From Bacteroidales bacterium (lineage in GTDB: Bacteria > Bacteroidota > Bacteroidia > Bacteroidales > Muribaculaceae): DNA of 64,000 nucleotides. The translations under genes were made by a program, and so were the position numbers. Location of the stretch: assembly GCA_014800245.1 (NCBI GenBank), contig JAAVGM010000011.1, forward strand, positions 186,759 through 250,758, read 5' to 3'. The notes under the pieces were generated by a model. It saw only the letters and a program-made list of their open reading frames with translations. It was not told the DNA's origin and did no database searches. Below are positions 55,126 to 63,844 of the stretch, piece by piece (position 1 is the first letter of the stretch; every line of letters begins with the position of its first letter).

Positions 55126-56454
55126 TTATCCCTTTTTGAAGATTATATCATATATCTTATCCGTAGCGCCAAGCTTGGATCGGATATAATCGCCGGCCTT
55201 ACGCCCGGTCTCCTTGCGAGCCTCTGCGGATGAATCGGTATTGAGCATCAACATATCGGCTGTCTTTTCAAAATCTTCTTTGGAAGCTATCGGGAACCCG
55301 CCTCCGGCTTCCGCCATCTCACGAGCTTCAATGAATTTCGAATTGTTGGGTCCATAAATCACCGGCACATCATATACTGCCGCCTCATTGATGTTATGCA
55401 GTCCGGCTCCAAAACCTCCACCTACATACGCAACATCGCAATAGGCATAGGCTGAGGATAGAAGTCCGAAACAATCAATCACCAACACGCGGGCATTATC
55501 CACGAGCGACGGATCTTTCTCTGCCTCGCTCATAAGGACGCAACCGGAGCCAAATAAAGCCTTGATCTTGCGAAGCCTCTCGGCGTCAAATTCATGAGGA
55601 GCAATCACCAACCTTGTATCGGGATGCTTCTCAAACCACCCGGAATATACCTCCTCATCTGCCGGCCACGAACTGCCGACCATCATAACAGGAAGATGAT
55701 CCGGAAGGCCGCGTCGAGTGAAGCGCTGAAGCAAGGGTATCTCGCGCCCTTTGCTTCGGATATCGGCCACACGGTCGAAACGGGTGTCGCCGCATACATC
55801 CACATTCCTTACCCCGATGCCGGCCAAGAGACGGCGGCTATCCTCGTTCTGCACAAAGATGCGGGTGTACCATCGCAGCCAATAACTATACCATGCCGAT
55901 CTCTTCTTAAAGAAGAATTGATCGGGGCGGAATACGGCGGAAATAAGATAGGTGGGTATGTGACGGCGATAAAGCTCTTCAAGATAATTCCTCCAGAATT
56001 CATATTTCACAAAAATAGCACACTCCGGATTCACCTTATAAAGGAAGCGGCGCACACGCTTGGGTGTGTCGAAAGGGAGATAGCATACACAATCCGCAAG
56101 GTCGTAGTTCTTCCTCACTTCATATCCCGAAGGAGAGAAGAAAGTGAGCAGGATTTTATATTGGGGGCGTTCTTTCTTTAGTTTTTCGATCAAGGGACGC
56201 CCCTGCTCGAACTCTCCGAGCGAGGCGGCATGAATCCAGATATACTTTGCGGAAGGATCAATCTTCTTGTCGAGGATATCCCATATCTCCTTATGTCCGG
56301 AAATAAGTTTATGCGCTTTGGCATTCTTTGCCGAAGCCACCTTTACACCTACACGATAAGTAGAGATACCAAAAGAATAGAGGGGGCGTTCCAGCATCTG
56401 CCGGCACGCCTCCGCCATAAATCCTTTTACTTCCTTAAATTTTGGAACTCTCAT
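55126..56454 (-). CDS. kdtA: 3-deoxy-D-manno-octulosonic acid transferase
   Basis: Adds Kdo to lipid A precursor at the inner membrane, an early step of LPS core synthesis. 442 residues. The GT-B fold N-terminus has [22 protein letters not shown], with the conserved Glu of ASLGEF as catalytic base, and [20 protein letters not shown] in the C-terminal half as the nucleotide-sugar site. An N-terminal membrane-proximal segment ([13 protein letters not shown]) precedes it. The start overlaps the gltX stop (ATGA, 56451-56454), so the two are coupled. Confidence 0.93.
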   Translation of the reverse strand: MRVPKFKEVKGFMAEACRQMLERPLYSFGISTYRVGVKVASAKNAKAHKLISGHKEIWDILDKKIDPSAKYIWIHAASLGEFEQGRPLIEKLKKERPQYKILLTFFSPSGYEVRKNYDLADCVCYLPFDTPKRVRRFLYKVNPECAIFVKYEFWRNYLEELYRRHIPTYLISAVFRPDQFFFKKRSAWYSYWLRWYTRIFVQNEDSRRLLAGIGVRNVDVCGDTRFDRVADIRSKGREIPLLQRFTRRGLPDHLPVMMVGSSWPADEEVYSGWFEKHPDTRLVIAPHEFDAERLRKIKALFGSGCVLMSEAEKDPSLVDNARVLVIDCFGLLSSAYAYCDVAYVGGGFGAGLHNINEAAVYDVPVIYGPNNSKFIEAREMAEAGGGFPIASKEDFEKTADMLMLNTDSSAEARKETGRKAGDYIRSKLGATDKIYDIIFKKG

Positions 56455-57974
56455 TTCCCTATCTTTTCGACCGCTCTCTCTATGCGGGCGATCACTTCCT
56501 CTTTAGGCATGATTTCCGTGATGTCGAACATATGCGGGCCGCGGCATGCTCCAACCACAGCCAGACGGAATGCATTCATCACATTCCCGAGGTGATATCC
56601 CTTCTCAGCTATCCAGTCGAGCACTATTTTCTCGGCATTGGCAGATGTCATATCGTCGATACCTTTCAACACCTCCACAAGTTCACCCATGATTCTCGGA
56701 GTGTCCTCGCTCCAACGTTTCTTCACATCCTTCTCCGCATAGCTTTCAGGAGCCACGAAGAAGAAATCTGCCTGATCCCAGAGATCGGGAACGAGGTTGG
56801 CGCGACCTTTCACCATGCCCAGGGCGCGTCCGATATATTCATCTGAATAGCCGGAAATCCCCTTCTCTTCAAGAATCGGCTTGAAGAGCTGACAAAGTTC
56901 TTCATCGGATTTCTTCATCAGATATTCATGGTTGAACCATATCCCTTTCTTATAATCGAATTTCGCACCGGCCTTTGAGCAATGCGCGAAAGAGAATTTA
57001 CTGATAAGTTCATCCATTGACATCAACTCGCTGTCGTCGCCGGGATTCCATCCGAGAAGAGCAAGGAAATTGACAACCGCCTCAGGAAGATAACCCTTTT
57101 CGCGATAACCGGAAGAGATTTCGCCCGATTTGGGATCGTGCCATTCAAGAGGGAACACGGGGAAACCGAGTTTGTCGCCATCGCGCTTCGAGAGCTTGCC
57201 GTTGCCGACAGGCTTGAGAAGAAGGGGAAGATGCACAAACTGAGGCATCGTATCCTCCCATCCGAAGGCGCGGTAGAGAAGCACATGAAGGGGAGCAGAA
57301 GGGAGCCATTCCTCACCACGTATCACATGGCTCACTTTCATCAGATGATCGTCAACGATATTGGCAAGATGATATGTGGGCAGATCATCGGCGCTCTTAT
57401 AAAGCACCTTGTCATCGAGGATGCTTGAATTGATCGTAACCTTTCCACGCACAAGGTCATCCACCACAACATCCTCATTAGGCTCGATCTTGATGCGAAC
57501 CACATACTGATGTCCGTCGGCGATGAGTTTCTTCACCTCCTCTTCCGGCATGGTGAGGGAGTTGCGCATGCGTCCGCGAGTGGTAGCGTCATACTGGAAA
57601 TTGGGCACCTCCGCGCGTGCCGCTTCCAATTCTTCGGGAGTGTCGAAAGCGATATAAGCCTTCCCTGCATCAAGAAGATCCTGAGTGTATTTGCGATAGA
57701 TATCGCGACGCTCGCTCTGCTTGTAGGGACCATACTCGCCGCCATATCCCACACCCTCATCAAATTTGATTCCGAGCCATTCAAGCGACTCCTTTATATA
57801 TTCCTCAGCCCCCGGCACAAAGCGACGGCTGTCGGTGTCTTCAATACGAAGAATCATGTCGCCCCCATTCTGACGGGCAAACAGATAGTTATATAATGCC
57901 GTGCGCACGCCTCCGATATGAAGGGGGCCTGTGGGCGACGGTGCAAACCTTACTCTGACTTTACGTTGTTCCAT
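56451..57974 (-). CDS. gltX: Glutamyl-tRNA synthetase
   Basis: Charges tRNA-Glu. 507 residues from the ATG at 57974 (the frame extends 69 bp upstream, through the -7 box, which would be unlikely to be translated). Class I motifs: HIGH as PTGPLHIGG near the N-terminus and KMSKS as [12 protein letters not shown] (~residue 255). A long C-terminal anticodon-binding helical domain follows. Upstream promoter at 57990-58021; downstream kdtA is coupled. Confidence 0.97.
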   Translation of the reverse strand: MEQRKVRVRFAPSPTGPLHIGGVRTALYNYLFARQNGGDMILRIEDTDSRRFVPGAEEYIKESLEWLGIKFDEGVGYGGEYGPYKQSERRDIYRKYTQDLLDAGKAYIAFDTPEELEAARAEVPNFQYDATTRGRMRNSLTMPEEEVKKLIADGHQYVVRIKIEPNEDVVVDDLVRGKVTINSSILDDKVLYKSADDLPTYHLANIVDDHLMKVSHVIRGEEWLPSAPLHVLLYRAFGWEDTMPQFVHLPLLLKPVGNGKLSKRDGDKLGFPVFPLEWHDPKSGEISSGYREKGYLPEAVVNFLALLGWNPGDDSELMSMDELISKFSFAHCSKAGAKFDYKKGIWFNHEYLMKKSDEELCQLFKPILEEKGISGYSDEYIGRALGMVKGRANLVPDLWDQADFFFVAPESYAEKDVKKRWSEDTPRIMGELVEVLKGIDDMTSANAEKIVLDWIAEKGYHLGNVMNAFRLAVVGACRGPHMFDITEIMPKEEVIARIERAVEKIGK

Positions 57975-57989
57975 TGTTGAAAATTTTTG

Positions 57990-58021
57990 CAAAGATAGCG
58001 TATTTCGGCCGTTTAAGCAAA
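57990..58021 (-). promoter_or_regulatory. gltX promoter
   Basis: Minus strand: -33 TTTG (plus CAAA 58018-58021), 20-bp spacer, -7 TATCTTTG (plus CAAAGATA 57990-57997), 16 bp before the start codon. Full consensus. Confidence 0.78.
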
Positions 58022-58088
58022 GAACTTGCCAAAAAGCCGACATACGCTATCAATTTTTTATATTTTTGTGGGTTGTTTATGGGTTGCT

Positions 58089-58760
58089 TTACTTCACCAA
58101 CTCATATTTTTTACCATTCCATCGGTATCGGAGCTCGGGTTTCATATATTTCTTTATATATTCGAAATTCTCTTTTCCCATATATTCGCCGACAGTGAGC
58201 TTGGCTGTCAACTCAAATGTATCCTGGTTAGGGATGAATTCGATTGTGGGGAAAGGCACGAGTTCTTCAATCCTCTCTTTCACATCTTTGTCGGGGATAC
58301 TGAAGAAATCCACGATATCGGGATATTGCAGATATTTCTCTCTCGGCATTTCGGAGAACTCCTCATCAAGGAATGTCACATCCGTATCGGGTGCCTGTCC
58401 GTCACCGCCGATGGTGTAAAGCACAGCACATGCCGGGCCCTTTTTCTTCGGCTCGAACATGAGGATCTGCATCTGAGTGACGGGAGTGATCTTTACATCG
58501 AGATATTTAGGAGTGACCTTCACCAACTCCGACAGACCCTCCATACCATTAGGAGCCTTGTAGATGCTGTCGGCGGCATAATAATCGAGCATGTCAAGAC
58601 GGGTGGATTTGCCAAGAATTTCCAATGTCTTCAAAGGAAGATTGGCAAACACCTCCCCTGCCGTCAGTGTGTCGGCTGCCTCTTTTGCTCCATAAGCAGG
58701 AACAATGACGGTGAATGCCATCGCCATTGTTGCCATGATATTTATAATCAGTTTTTTCAT
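58089..58760 (-). CDS. DUF3256 family secreted protein
   Basis: 223 residues with a signal peptide (ends about VPAYGAKE). The body matches the Bacteroidales DUF3256 family: LDYYAADSIYKAPNGMEG, the LTPQMQIL-type strand TPVTQMQILMF, and a C-terminal YRWNGKKYELVK. No known function; usually single-copy and periplasmic or outer-membrane associated. It lies 58 bp downstream of the helicase gene on the same strand and has no promoter I recognise. Confidence 0.85.
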   Translation of the reverse strand: MKKLIINIMATMAMAFTVIVPAYGAKEAADTLTAGEVFANLPLKTLEILGKSTRLDMLDYYAADSIYKAPNGMEGLSELVKVTPKYLDVKITPVTQMQILMFEPKKKGPACAVLYTIGGDGQAPDTDVTFLDEEFSEMPREKYLQYPDIVDFFSIPDKDVKERIEELVPFPTIEFIPNQDTFELTAKLTVGEYMGKENFEYIKKYMKPELRYRWNGKKYELVK

Positions 58761-58818
58761 TCTAAATCTTTTTTACAGATTTTCCTACTTGATGAAGAGA
58801 TATCCTGCCAAAGGGTGC

Positions 58819-60933
58819 TTACTTGATGAAGATATCGTAGTTGCCGTTATATTTGGCTTTCTTCTCCTGTCGCTCGGCTTTTGATTTCTTCTCCTTCTTG
58901 GGTTTCTTCCCTGCAGATTCGAGGGCAAAGGGATCTCCGCCATAGCTCACTCTTTTAGAAGCGCCTTTCTTCTCGCCCTTCTTTGATCCACGATCTTTCT
59001 TATCTCCTTTCTTACCTTTCTCTCCTCTCTCCCCTTTTCCGGCTTTATCCTTGGGAGCGCCCTTTCGTTTACCCTTCTTGCGGGCATCAGCGGCATAGTC
59101 GCGGTCGGTGGCAATCTCCGCACTCACAGGCTGACCGTAAAATTCAGCGTGGCGCAGGGCATCCAGCACACGGCGTGCATCCTCTTTGCGCACATCGAAG
59201 AGTGTATAATCAGGGAGAAGGTCGATACGTCCTATCTCCGGTTTGTCGCCGGGAACATTCTTATTCACCAATTCCATGAGGTTGCCGGGGAAGAAACCGG
59301 ATCCCTTGCCTATATCCACCATCAGACGTTCGTATCCGCTTTCGGCAGTGCGACGGTCTTTATTCTTGCGGGCATCCCCTTTGCGACGCTCCCCTTTCTC
59401 GCGGTCGTTGCGGTCGCGGTCTTTTCCGCTCGCATTAAGATCGATATCAGGCATATTGCGGTAATAAGCCAAGAGACGGTTGAATTCAAGGGAGAGCACT
59501 CGCTTGAGAAGGTCGGATTCCGACAGCCATTCGAGTTTCTTGCTCACTCCCGGAAGATATTTTGCAATCTCCTTCTCATCCACCTCCACTTTCTCAAGTC
59601 GGTCGGCAAGGTTATAGAGCTGCTTCTCTATGATATGCTCGGGGGTAGGCACTTTCATATATTCGAAGGTCTTGCCGATCCTCTTCTCTATCTCGCGGAG
59701 CTTACCTTTCTCTCGGGAATGGATGATAGCCACGGAAACACCGGTCTTGTTGGCACGACCCGTACGACCGCTTCGGTGGGTGTAGGTGGCGGGATCATCA
59801 GGCAGCCCGTAGTTGATCACATGGGTAAGATCGTCAACGTCGAGACCACGCGCAGCCACATCGGTGGCTACGAGAAGCTGAGTGACATGGTCGCGGAATT
59901 TCTTCATCGCCAAATCACGCTGGCTCTGCGAGAGGTCGCCGTGCAGACAGTCGGCGTTATAGCCGTCGTTGATAAGCTTGTCGGCAATCTCCTGAGTCTC
60001 TTTCTTGGTGCGGCAGAAGATGATACCGTAGATATTCGGGCTATTATCGACAACTCGTTTGAGGGCAAGATATTTATCGTGAGCCTTCACCATATAATAT
60101 ATATGGCGCACATTCTTTGAAGCCTCGTTTCGGTTGCCGGCCACAAATTCCACAGGATCTTTCATATATTTGCGTGCAATGCCGGCAATCTCTTTCGGCA
60201 TCGTGGCAGAGAACATGAGCATCTTGCGGTTGTCGGGCACATGAGAAAGGATTTCGTCGATATCATCGAGGAAGCCCATGTTGAGCATCTCGTCAGCCTC
60301 GTCGAGAATCACGGTGTTGACTTTCTCCAATTTCACCACACCACGCTTGATAAGGTCGATCAGACGGCCGGGGGTGGCAACGATTACCTGCACTCCGTTT
60401 TTGAGCGATCGGATCTGGCTTTCGATACTTGAACCGCCATATACAGGAAGGATCTTTATATCGGGGAGATATTTTGAGAAGTCGGCGAGGTCGCCGGCAA
60501 TCTGGAGACAAAGCTCACGGGTAGGAGCTATGATGAGCGCTTGGGGCACTCTTTCTTCGGGGTTGACACGCTGAAGCACCGGCAGACCGAAGGCTGCTGT
60601 CTTTCCGGTTCCGGTCTGTGCAAGTCCGATCACGTCGCCCTCTTTCTCGATAAGGTGAGGGATCACCATCTCCTGGATGGGCATAGGGTTCTCGAAGCCC
60701 ATGTCGGTGATGGCCTTGAGAAGTTCGTAGGATATTCCGAGGTCGGCGAATTTGGTTCCTTCCGGTTCTTCTTCTATCACAACCTCCTCTGTAGGAGCAT
60801 CATTAGCTATTTCATCCAATGTTTCAATCTCCTCGGCGGCAGCCACATCATTAGCTGCTTCATTCAAGGCGTCGATTGCATCCGCAGGCTGAGCACCTAT
60901 ATTTTCGTCTAATTTTTCGTTTTCTATATTCAT
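58819..60933 (-). CDS. DEAD-box RNA helicase with DbpA-like C-terminal RNA-binding domain
   Basis: ATP-dependent RNA helicase acting in rRNA maturation and mRNA turnover, often induced by cold. 704 residues: an acidic ~65-residue N-terminus (EEIETLDEIANDAPTEE), then motifs AQTGTGKT (I), PTRELCLQ (Ia), DEADEML (II), SATMP (III), HVINYGLPDDP and HRSGRTGR (VI). A DbpA-type RNA-binding fold follows (~550-625, GFFPGNLMELVNKNVPG). A Lys/Gly/Arg-rich tail ends the protein. Similar to the DeaD/CshA group; the exact name is not decided here. Confidence 0.93.
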   Translation of the reverse strand: MNIENEKLDENIGAQPADAIDALNEAANDVAAAEEIETLDEIANDAPTEEVVIEEEPEGTKFADLGISYELLKAITDMGFENPMPIQEMVIPHLIEKEGDVIGLAQTGTGKTAAFGLPVLQRVNPEERVPQALIIAPTRELCLQIAGDLADFSKYLPDIKILPVYGGSSIESQIRSLKNGVQVIVATPGRLIDLIKRGVVKLEKVNTVILDEADEMLNMGFLDDIDEILSHVPDNRKMLMFSATMPKEIAGIARKYMKDPVEFVAGNRNEASKNVRHIYYMVKAHDKYLALKRVVDNSPNIYGIIFCRTKKETQEIADKLINDGYNADCLHGDLSQSQRDLAMKKFRDHVTQLLVATDVAARGLDVDDLTHVINYGLPDDPATYTHRSGRTGRANKTGVSVAIIHSREKGKLREIEKRIGKTFEYMKVPTPEHIIEKQLYNLADRLEKVEVDEKEIAKYLPGVSKKLEWLSESDLLKRVLSLEFNRLLAYYRNMPDIDLNASGKDRDRNDREKGERRKGDARKNKDRRTAESGYERLMVDIGKGSGFFPGNLMELVNKNVPGDKPEIGRIDLLPDYTLFDVRKEDARRVLDALRHAEFYGQPVSAEIATDRDYAADARKKGKRKGAPKDKAGKGERGEKGKKGDKKDRGSKKGEKKGASKRVSYGGDPFALESAGKKPKKEKKSKAERQEKKAKYNGNYDIFIK

Positions 60934-61118
60934 AATTGTAATTTCTATCTATTTATATAACACTAAAAGCGAGATTTTTCATTCAGAGCTAAAGAAGAAT
61001 CTTCATTCATAACACAAAAAAAGATGGCTTTATCTTTGTAAAGCTCATCTCCTTATACCATAGTCTATTTTGATCGCTTCTTTATGTGAACTTTCATTAT
61101 TGAAATGAAGAATCTCTA

Positions 61119-61403
61119 TTATTCGTTTTCAATCCCCAACCATTCCCTAATTTTTTGGATGGTGACACCGGCAGCCTCGGCAATAACTTTCAAGGATACA
61201 CCCTGTTTGAAGAGATTCCTTGACATATTGAATTTTGCCATCTCCTCTCCCTTGACAATACCCTTTTCCAGTCCTTCCGACTCGCCCATCTCCTTAGCAG
61301 ACTTAACTACCGCATTGTAATCGCGAGCTCGCTTAAGTTCAGCCTCATCAAGAATAGATTCTTGCATCACATCGTCATTAGGGGGAAGGTAGGAAACATC
61401 CAT
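61119..61403 (-). CDS. Stand-alone C-terminal region of an Rpn-type nuclease family protein
   Basis: 94 residues matching only the C-terminal tail of Rpn/PD-(D/E)XK transposase proteins: a short linker, a helix GLEKGIVKGEEMAKFNMSRN, then SLKVIAEAAGVTIQKIREWLG, a small helix-turn-helix. The nuclease core present in the gene at 1949 is missing. The gene has its own -7 box 17-24 bp upstream of the start codon. In other bacteria short C-terminal Rpn forms inhibit the full-length toxin; whether that applies here is speculation. It could instead be a relic. Confidence 0.65.
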   Translation of the reverse strand: MDVSYLPPNDDVMQESILDEAELKRARDYNAVVKSAKEMGESEGLEKGIVKGEEMAKFNMSRNLFKQGVSLKVIAEAAGVTIQKIREWLGIENE

Positions 61404-61416
61404 TTACTCTAAATTT

Positions 61417-61444
61417 TTACAAAGGTAATAAAAATTTTTGTAAA
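61417..61444 (-). promoter_or_regulatory. Promoter with inverted repeat for the Rpn C-terminal gene
   Basis: -7 box TACCTTTG on the minus strand (plus CAAAGGTA 61420-61427). TTTACAAA (61417-61424) and TTTGTAAA (61437-61444) form an 8-bp inverted repeat, the left arm overlapping the -7 box, so the gene may be repressed by a dimer. Confidence 0.6.
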
Positions 61445-61520
61445 TAAGCTTAATAAACCGATTTATATTGAGAATGGAGGGGGAGTAAGGTTATATGTAT
61501 AAGCAAAAAACATTCTATTC

Positions 61521-61540
61521 CAACCCGGAGCAGGTTGCAT
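61521..61540 (-). repeat. Degenerate copy of the REP-like motif
   Basis: Read on the minus strand as ATGCAACCTGCTCCGGGTTG, close to the ATGCAACCCGCTCCGCGGGT motif at 63504 and 63591. The surrounding 262-bp gap between the Rpn-tail and antitoxin genes shows no toxin ORF. Confidence 0.6.
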
Positions 61541-61665
61541 CATTAAGCAACACTAAGATATTTCACAACGCTCCCTCCATAGGTTATTCATTTTTATCTC
61601 CTATTTCCAGATTTTTAATCATTTCTTCAATTATTGAAGTGTCAACAGGAGAGAAATCTGATTAA

Positions 61666-61935
61666 TTAATCTTCATCTAAGAAAGACATTGCTGATTTAG
61701 ACTTAATGGTTCCAGCCTTGATCTGCTTAACCTCTTCCCAACTTCGACGAAGAGAAGCAGCCAATCCATCAAGCATCTCCTGTTGTTCCTTATTTAAAAC
61801 CAGCTGGTCTCTCCCTAAGCTTACAAGAGCATAAAGCTGATTCTTCCGTCTGATTATCACTCTTTCTCCTTCAGCTGCTCGATCAAAAGAGGCAGCTAAA
61901 TTATCCCTATATTCTCTTACACTTAATGCTTCCAT
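61666..61935 (-). CDS. Phd/YefM-type antitoxin, no adjacent toxin
   Basis: 89 residues. N-terminal Phd/YefM fold: MEALSVREYRDNLAASFDRA, then ERVIIRRKNQLYALVSLGRD, the usual beta-strand pair of the DNA-binding dimer, and a helical C-terminus that would clamp a RelE/Doc-type toxin. No toxin gene flanks it: upstream is a non-coding 394-bp gap, and downstream 262 bp contain no suitable ORF. It is an orphan antitoxin or the remnant of a deleted pair; it could still act as a repressor. Confidence 0.8.
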   Translation of the reverse strand: MEALSVREYRDNLAASFDRAAEGERVIIRRKNQLYALVSLGRDQLVLNKEQQEMLDGLAASLRRSWEEVKQIKAGTIKSKSAMSFLDED

Positions 61936-62329
61936 ATTCTAATTAATTTATATTAGTATCCTCATAATTCCCTATTAGATCTATTTGTATCTCACCGAGG
62001 TCTGAATGCTCCGCATTAAGATTGCAGAGTTGATATATATATTATTTTATTGGGTACATACACACATAGCGGGTTTAATACTATATACCCATATGGTCAG
62101 ACGACCGCAGGGAAGTGACCATAGGTAACCTTCGTCGTCGGAGTACAAATTGAAGCACCCTTACCTTATTTATACCAATTAGATTAAGAAAAAGTCCGCA
62201 CCGTATGCCTTTAATGTTTACGCAAAATTTAAGCTTCTTTTTCCTTATTCTATATTTTCAAAATACGAAAACCTATATAAAAAGCCCCAACTTACTTAGC
62301 TGGAGCTTTTAATTTGAATAAAGGCAGAT
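61936..62329. other. Non-coding region with REP-like hairpin, dispersed inverted repeat and terminator
   Basis: 394 bp without a gene. GAATGCTCCGCATTAAGAT (62004-62022) has its reverse complement at 63724-63742. A hairpin TATGGTCA/TGACCATA (62092-62099 / 62116-62123) has the loop GACGACCGCAGGGAAG, related in reverse orientation to the REP at 63545. The terminator of the small operon is at 62280-62310. Confidence 0.6.
62280..62310 (-). terminator. Terminator of the two-gene operon 62330-62908
   Basis: Arms plus AAAAGCCCCAAC (62280-62291) / GCTGGAGCTTTT (62299-62310), paired with G-U on the minus strand, followed by U's. Lies 20 bp past the stop. Confidence 0.8.
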
Positions 62330-62539
62330 CTAGTCTAGTAGTTCAATAGTTTCCACATCTATGGCAGATATAGATTTTTCAGCTTTGCCTTCAGAGATTA
62401 TCAAATAGAAATCACCATATACATTCCCTCTAGTACCTAAAAGTATTCTATTTGGGATTATGACTCTATTCTTTAAGACAACATTACAACATTTGTTAAA
62501 GTTACCTTCACAGATGTGTAGTATTTCAGTTGGCTTCAC
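62330..62539 (-). CDS. Small hypothetical protein
   Basis: 69 residues, no family recognised. Predominantly beta (VVLKNRVIIPNRILLGTRG, DFYLIISEG), with two adjacent cysteines (NKCCNVV) and an acidic C-terminus (VETIELLD). It begins 12 bp after the secreted-protein gene at 62552, so the pair is probably one transcript, ending at the terminator 62280-62310. Function unknown. Confidence 0.6.
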   Translation of the reverse strand: MKPTEILHICEGNFNKCCNVVLKNRVIIPNRILLGTRGNVYGDFYLIISEGKAEKSISAIDVETIELLD

Positions 62540-62551
62540 TCTATAAGAAGA

Positions 62552-62908
62552 TTAGAAATATACCTTCACACTTCTACCACCAATATTAAGAGTGGCCGTA
62601 TAGCTATATTCACGAGCCATCTGACCATCAAAAGTGTCATGAGTGGCACGAATACTAGCATTAGGTACATAAGAGAATTCATACTGACCTAAGTAGTTTT
62701 TTCCAGTAGAATAGCCAGTAACATAGCTACCGCTAACTCTAAGGATGATACGGCACAGCTGATTACCACTAACATAATAAGCAGTTACAATCTGCTCACG
62801 GTTGTAATTCTGCGCTAACAACTTGGAATCATCGTACTGTGTTGATTCCGTAGCGAAGGCTGCAAAAGAGCAAATAAGCAGCCCACCCATTAAAAGCATC
62901 TTTTTCAT
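62552..62908 (-). CDS. Small secreted hypothetical protein
   Basis: 118 residues with a clear signal peptide (MKKMLLMGGLLICSFAAFA, cleavage after AFA). The mature ~100 residues are beta-rich (VTAYYVSGNQLCRIILRVSG, YSYTATLNIGGRSVKVYF) with one Cys. No family recognised; it may be periplasmic or exported. It is the first gene of a two-gene operon whose transcript starts with a leader RNA homologous to the one ahead of the TerB-like gene. Confidence 0.65.
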   Translation of the reverse strand: MKKMLLMGGLLICSFAAFATESTQYDDSKLLAQNYNREQIVTAYYVSGNQLCRIILRVSGSYVTGYSTGKNYLGQYEFSYVPNASIRATHDTFDGQMAREYSYTATLNIGGRSVKVYF

Positions 62909-62928
62909 TGTTTTGTGTTTTATGGCTC

Positions 62929-63213
62929 ACAATCCCGATGAAACCTTTAACTATCAAATATAGAAAAGGTGTGGGATTGTACTCTGCATACCCCTTTTAG
63001 TAGGCTTCTCGCATTGCCATAGATAGTGGATAAACAGCAAACCCACACCGAGAAGCTATATAGATACCCTAAGGGGTAAGTATATGCTACCGATGCAGGT
63101 ATTATCTGCTTTTATCTTACTATCTATTAGCCAATTTTGCGAGAATTTACTAAAAGAAGATAATTCAAATAACACCTTTTCAGATTAATGAGCCAACTCT
63201 TCAGCTCTATTTT
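62929..63213 (-). ncRNA. Structured leader RNA (RNA B), homologue of RNA A
   Basis: Minus strand. P2 GCTTCTCG/CGAGAAGC (plus 63049-63056 / 63004-63011) and P3 GGTGTGGG/CCCACACC (plus 63042-63049 / 62968-62975) form an H-type pseudoknot, followed by TTTTC. A further stem TACCCCTT/AAGGGGTA joins plus 62989-62996 and 63071-63078. A segment 21 nt before the start codon (plus ACAATCCC 62929-62936) can pair with plus GGGATTGT 62973-62980, overlapping P3. Shared with RNA A: TAGC..AT..TACTTAC, GCTTCT, TTTGCT, ACTAT and GGCAATGCGA in order. Confidence 0.65.
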
Positions 63214-63219
63214 CAACTG

Positions 63220-63227
63220 CAAAATTA
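63220..63227 (-). promoter_or_regulatory. -7 box for leader RNA B
   Basis: Plus CAAAATTA, i.e. TAATTTTG on the minus strand; no TTTG at the -33 distance. Distance to the start codon (312 bp) is similar to that of RNA A (356 bp). Confidence 0.55.
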
Positions 63228-63338
63228 CTAAAAAAATCTAAATGTACTCTATTCTAATCAAGTATTTTAGTTAATTTTTAGTCATATTCTCTATTATACG
63301 CATCTTCATAAGGATCATAATCACTATCCCTTCCTTAT

Positions 63339-63495
63339 ATCCTGCCCTCATCTGCGGAGACCGCCAGGTCTCAATCTGCCACTATACCCGACTTACGTTA
63401 AAAGATCCCCGTCCCATCTGCTCAAATCCTGCGTAGCCAAGCCGTAAGGCAATTCTGCGTTCGGACCTTTCCTTAATCCAAACTTCTATATAACC
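63339..63495. repeat. 156-bp direct repeat, copy 1
   Basis: Starts ATCCTGCCCTCATCTGCGGA and matches 63845-64000 with about 94% identity. Contains hairpins GAGACC/GGTCTC and GCC-GTAA-GGC. No ORF. Confidence 0.9.
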
Positions 63496-63503
63496 TCTCA
63501 ATA

Positions 63504-63611
63504 ATGCAACCCGCTCCGCGGGTAGAGCCCCGACATCACAGGGGCCACGGGTTCACTTCCTACGGTCGTCGGAACCCGTGGTTACAAAGTATGCAACCCG
63601 CTCCGCGGGTA
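63504..63611. repeat. REP-like array: two GC-rich motifs around a long hairpin
   Basis: ATGCAACCCGCTCCGCGGGT plus A at 63504-63524 and 63591-63611. Between them, GCCCC/GGGGC (63527-63545) and CCACGGGTTC/GAACCCGTGG (63545-63554 / 63572-63581) with loop ACTTCCTACGGTCGTCG. The same loop core recurs in reverse orientation at 62100-62115. Confidence 0.85.
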
Positions 63612-63723
63612 ACATCTTCCCCATCGAGTAGCACATCCTAATGTATCACCACTACATATCCCTAATATATAATGTATATCACCCCTAACTACAACAACTA
63701 ATAATGCGTATCTCGGCTCCGTG

Positions 63724-63742
63724 ATCTTAATGCGGAGCATTC
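63724..63742. repeat. Dispersed inverted repeat partner of 62004-62022
   Basis: ATCTTAATGCGGAGCATTC, the exact 19-bp reverse complement of 62004-62022. The 63612-63844 gap holds no gene. Confidence 0.8.
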
Positions 63743-63844
63743 CTCCCTCTGTGGCTACAAACCTGCATTGAAGTAGAATTGACCTCCGTGCCTCTGTGAA
63801 TCTCTGTGAGAGGCCTTTACCGATGATTCAGATATTTTCTAAAA

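Noticed and set aside
61031..61038. Plus-strand TATCTTTG as a promoter
   Set aside because: No plus-strand gene lies downstream; the match is probably by chance.
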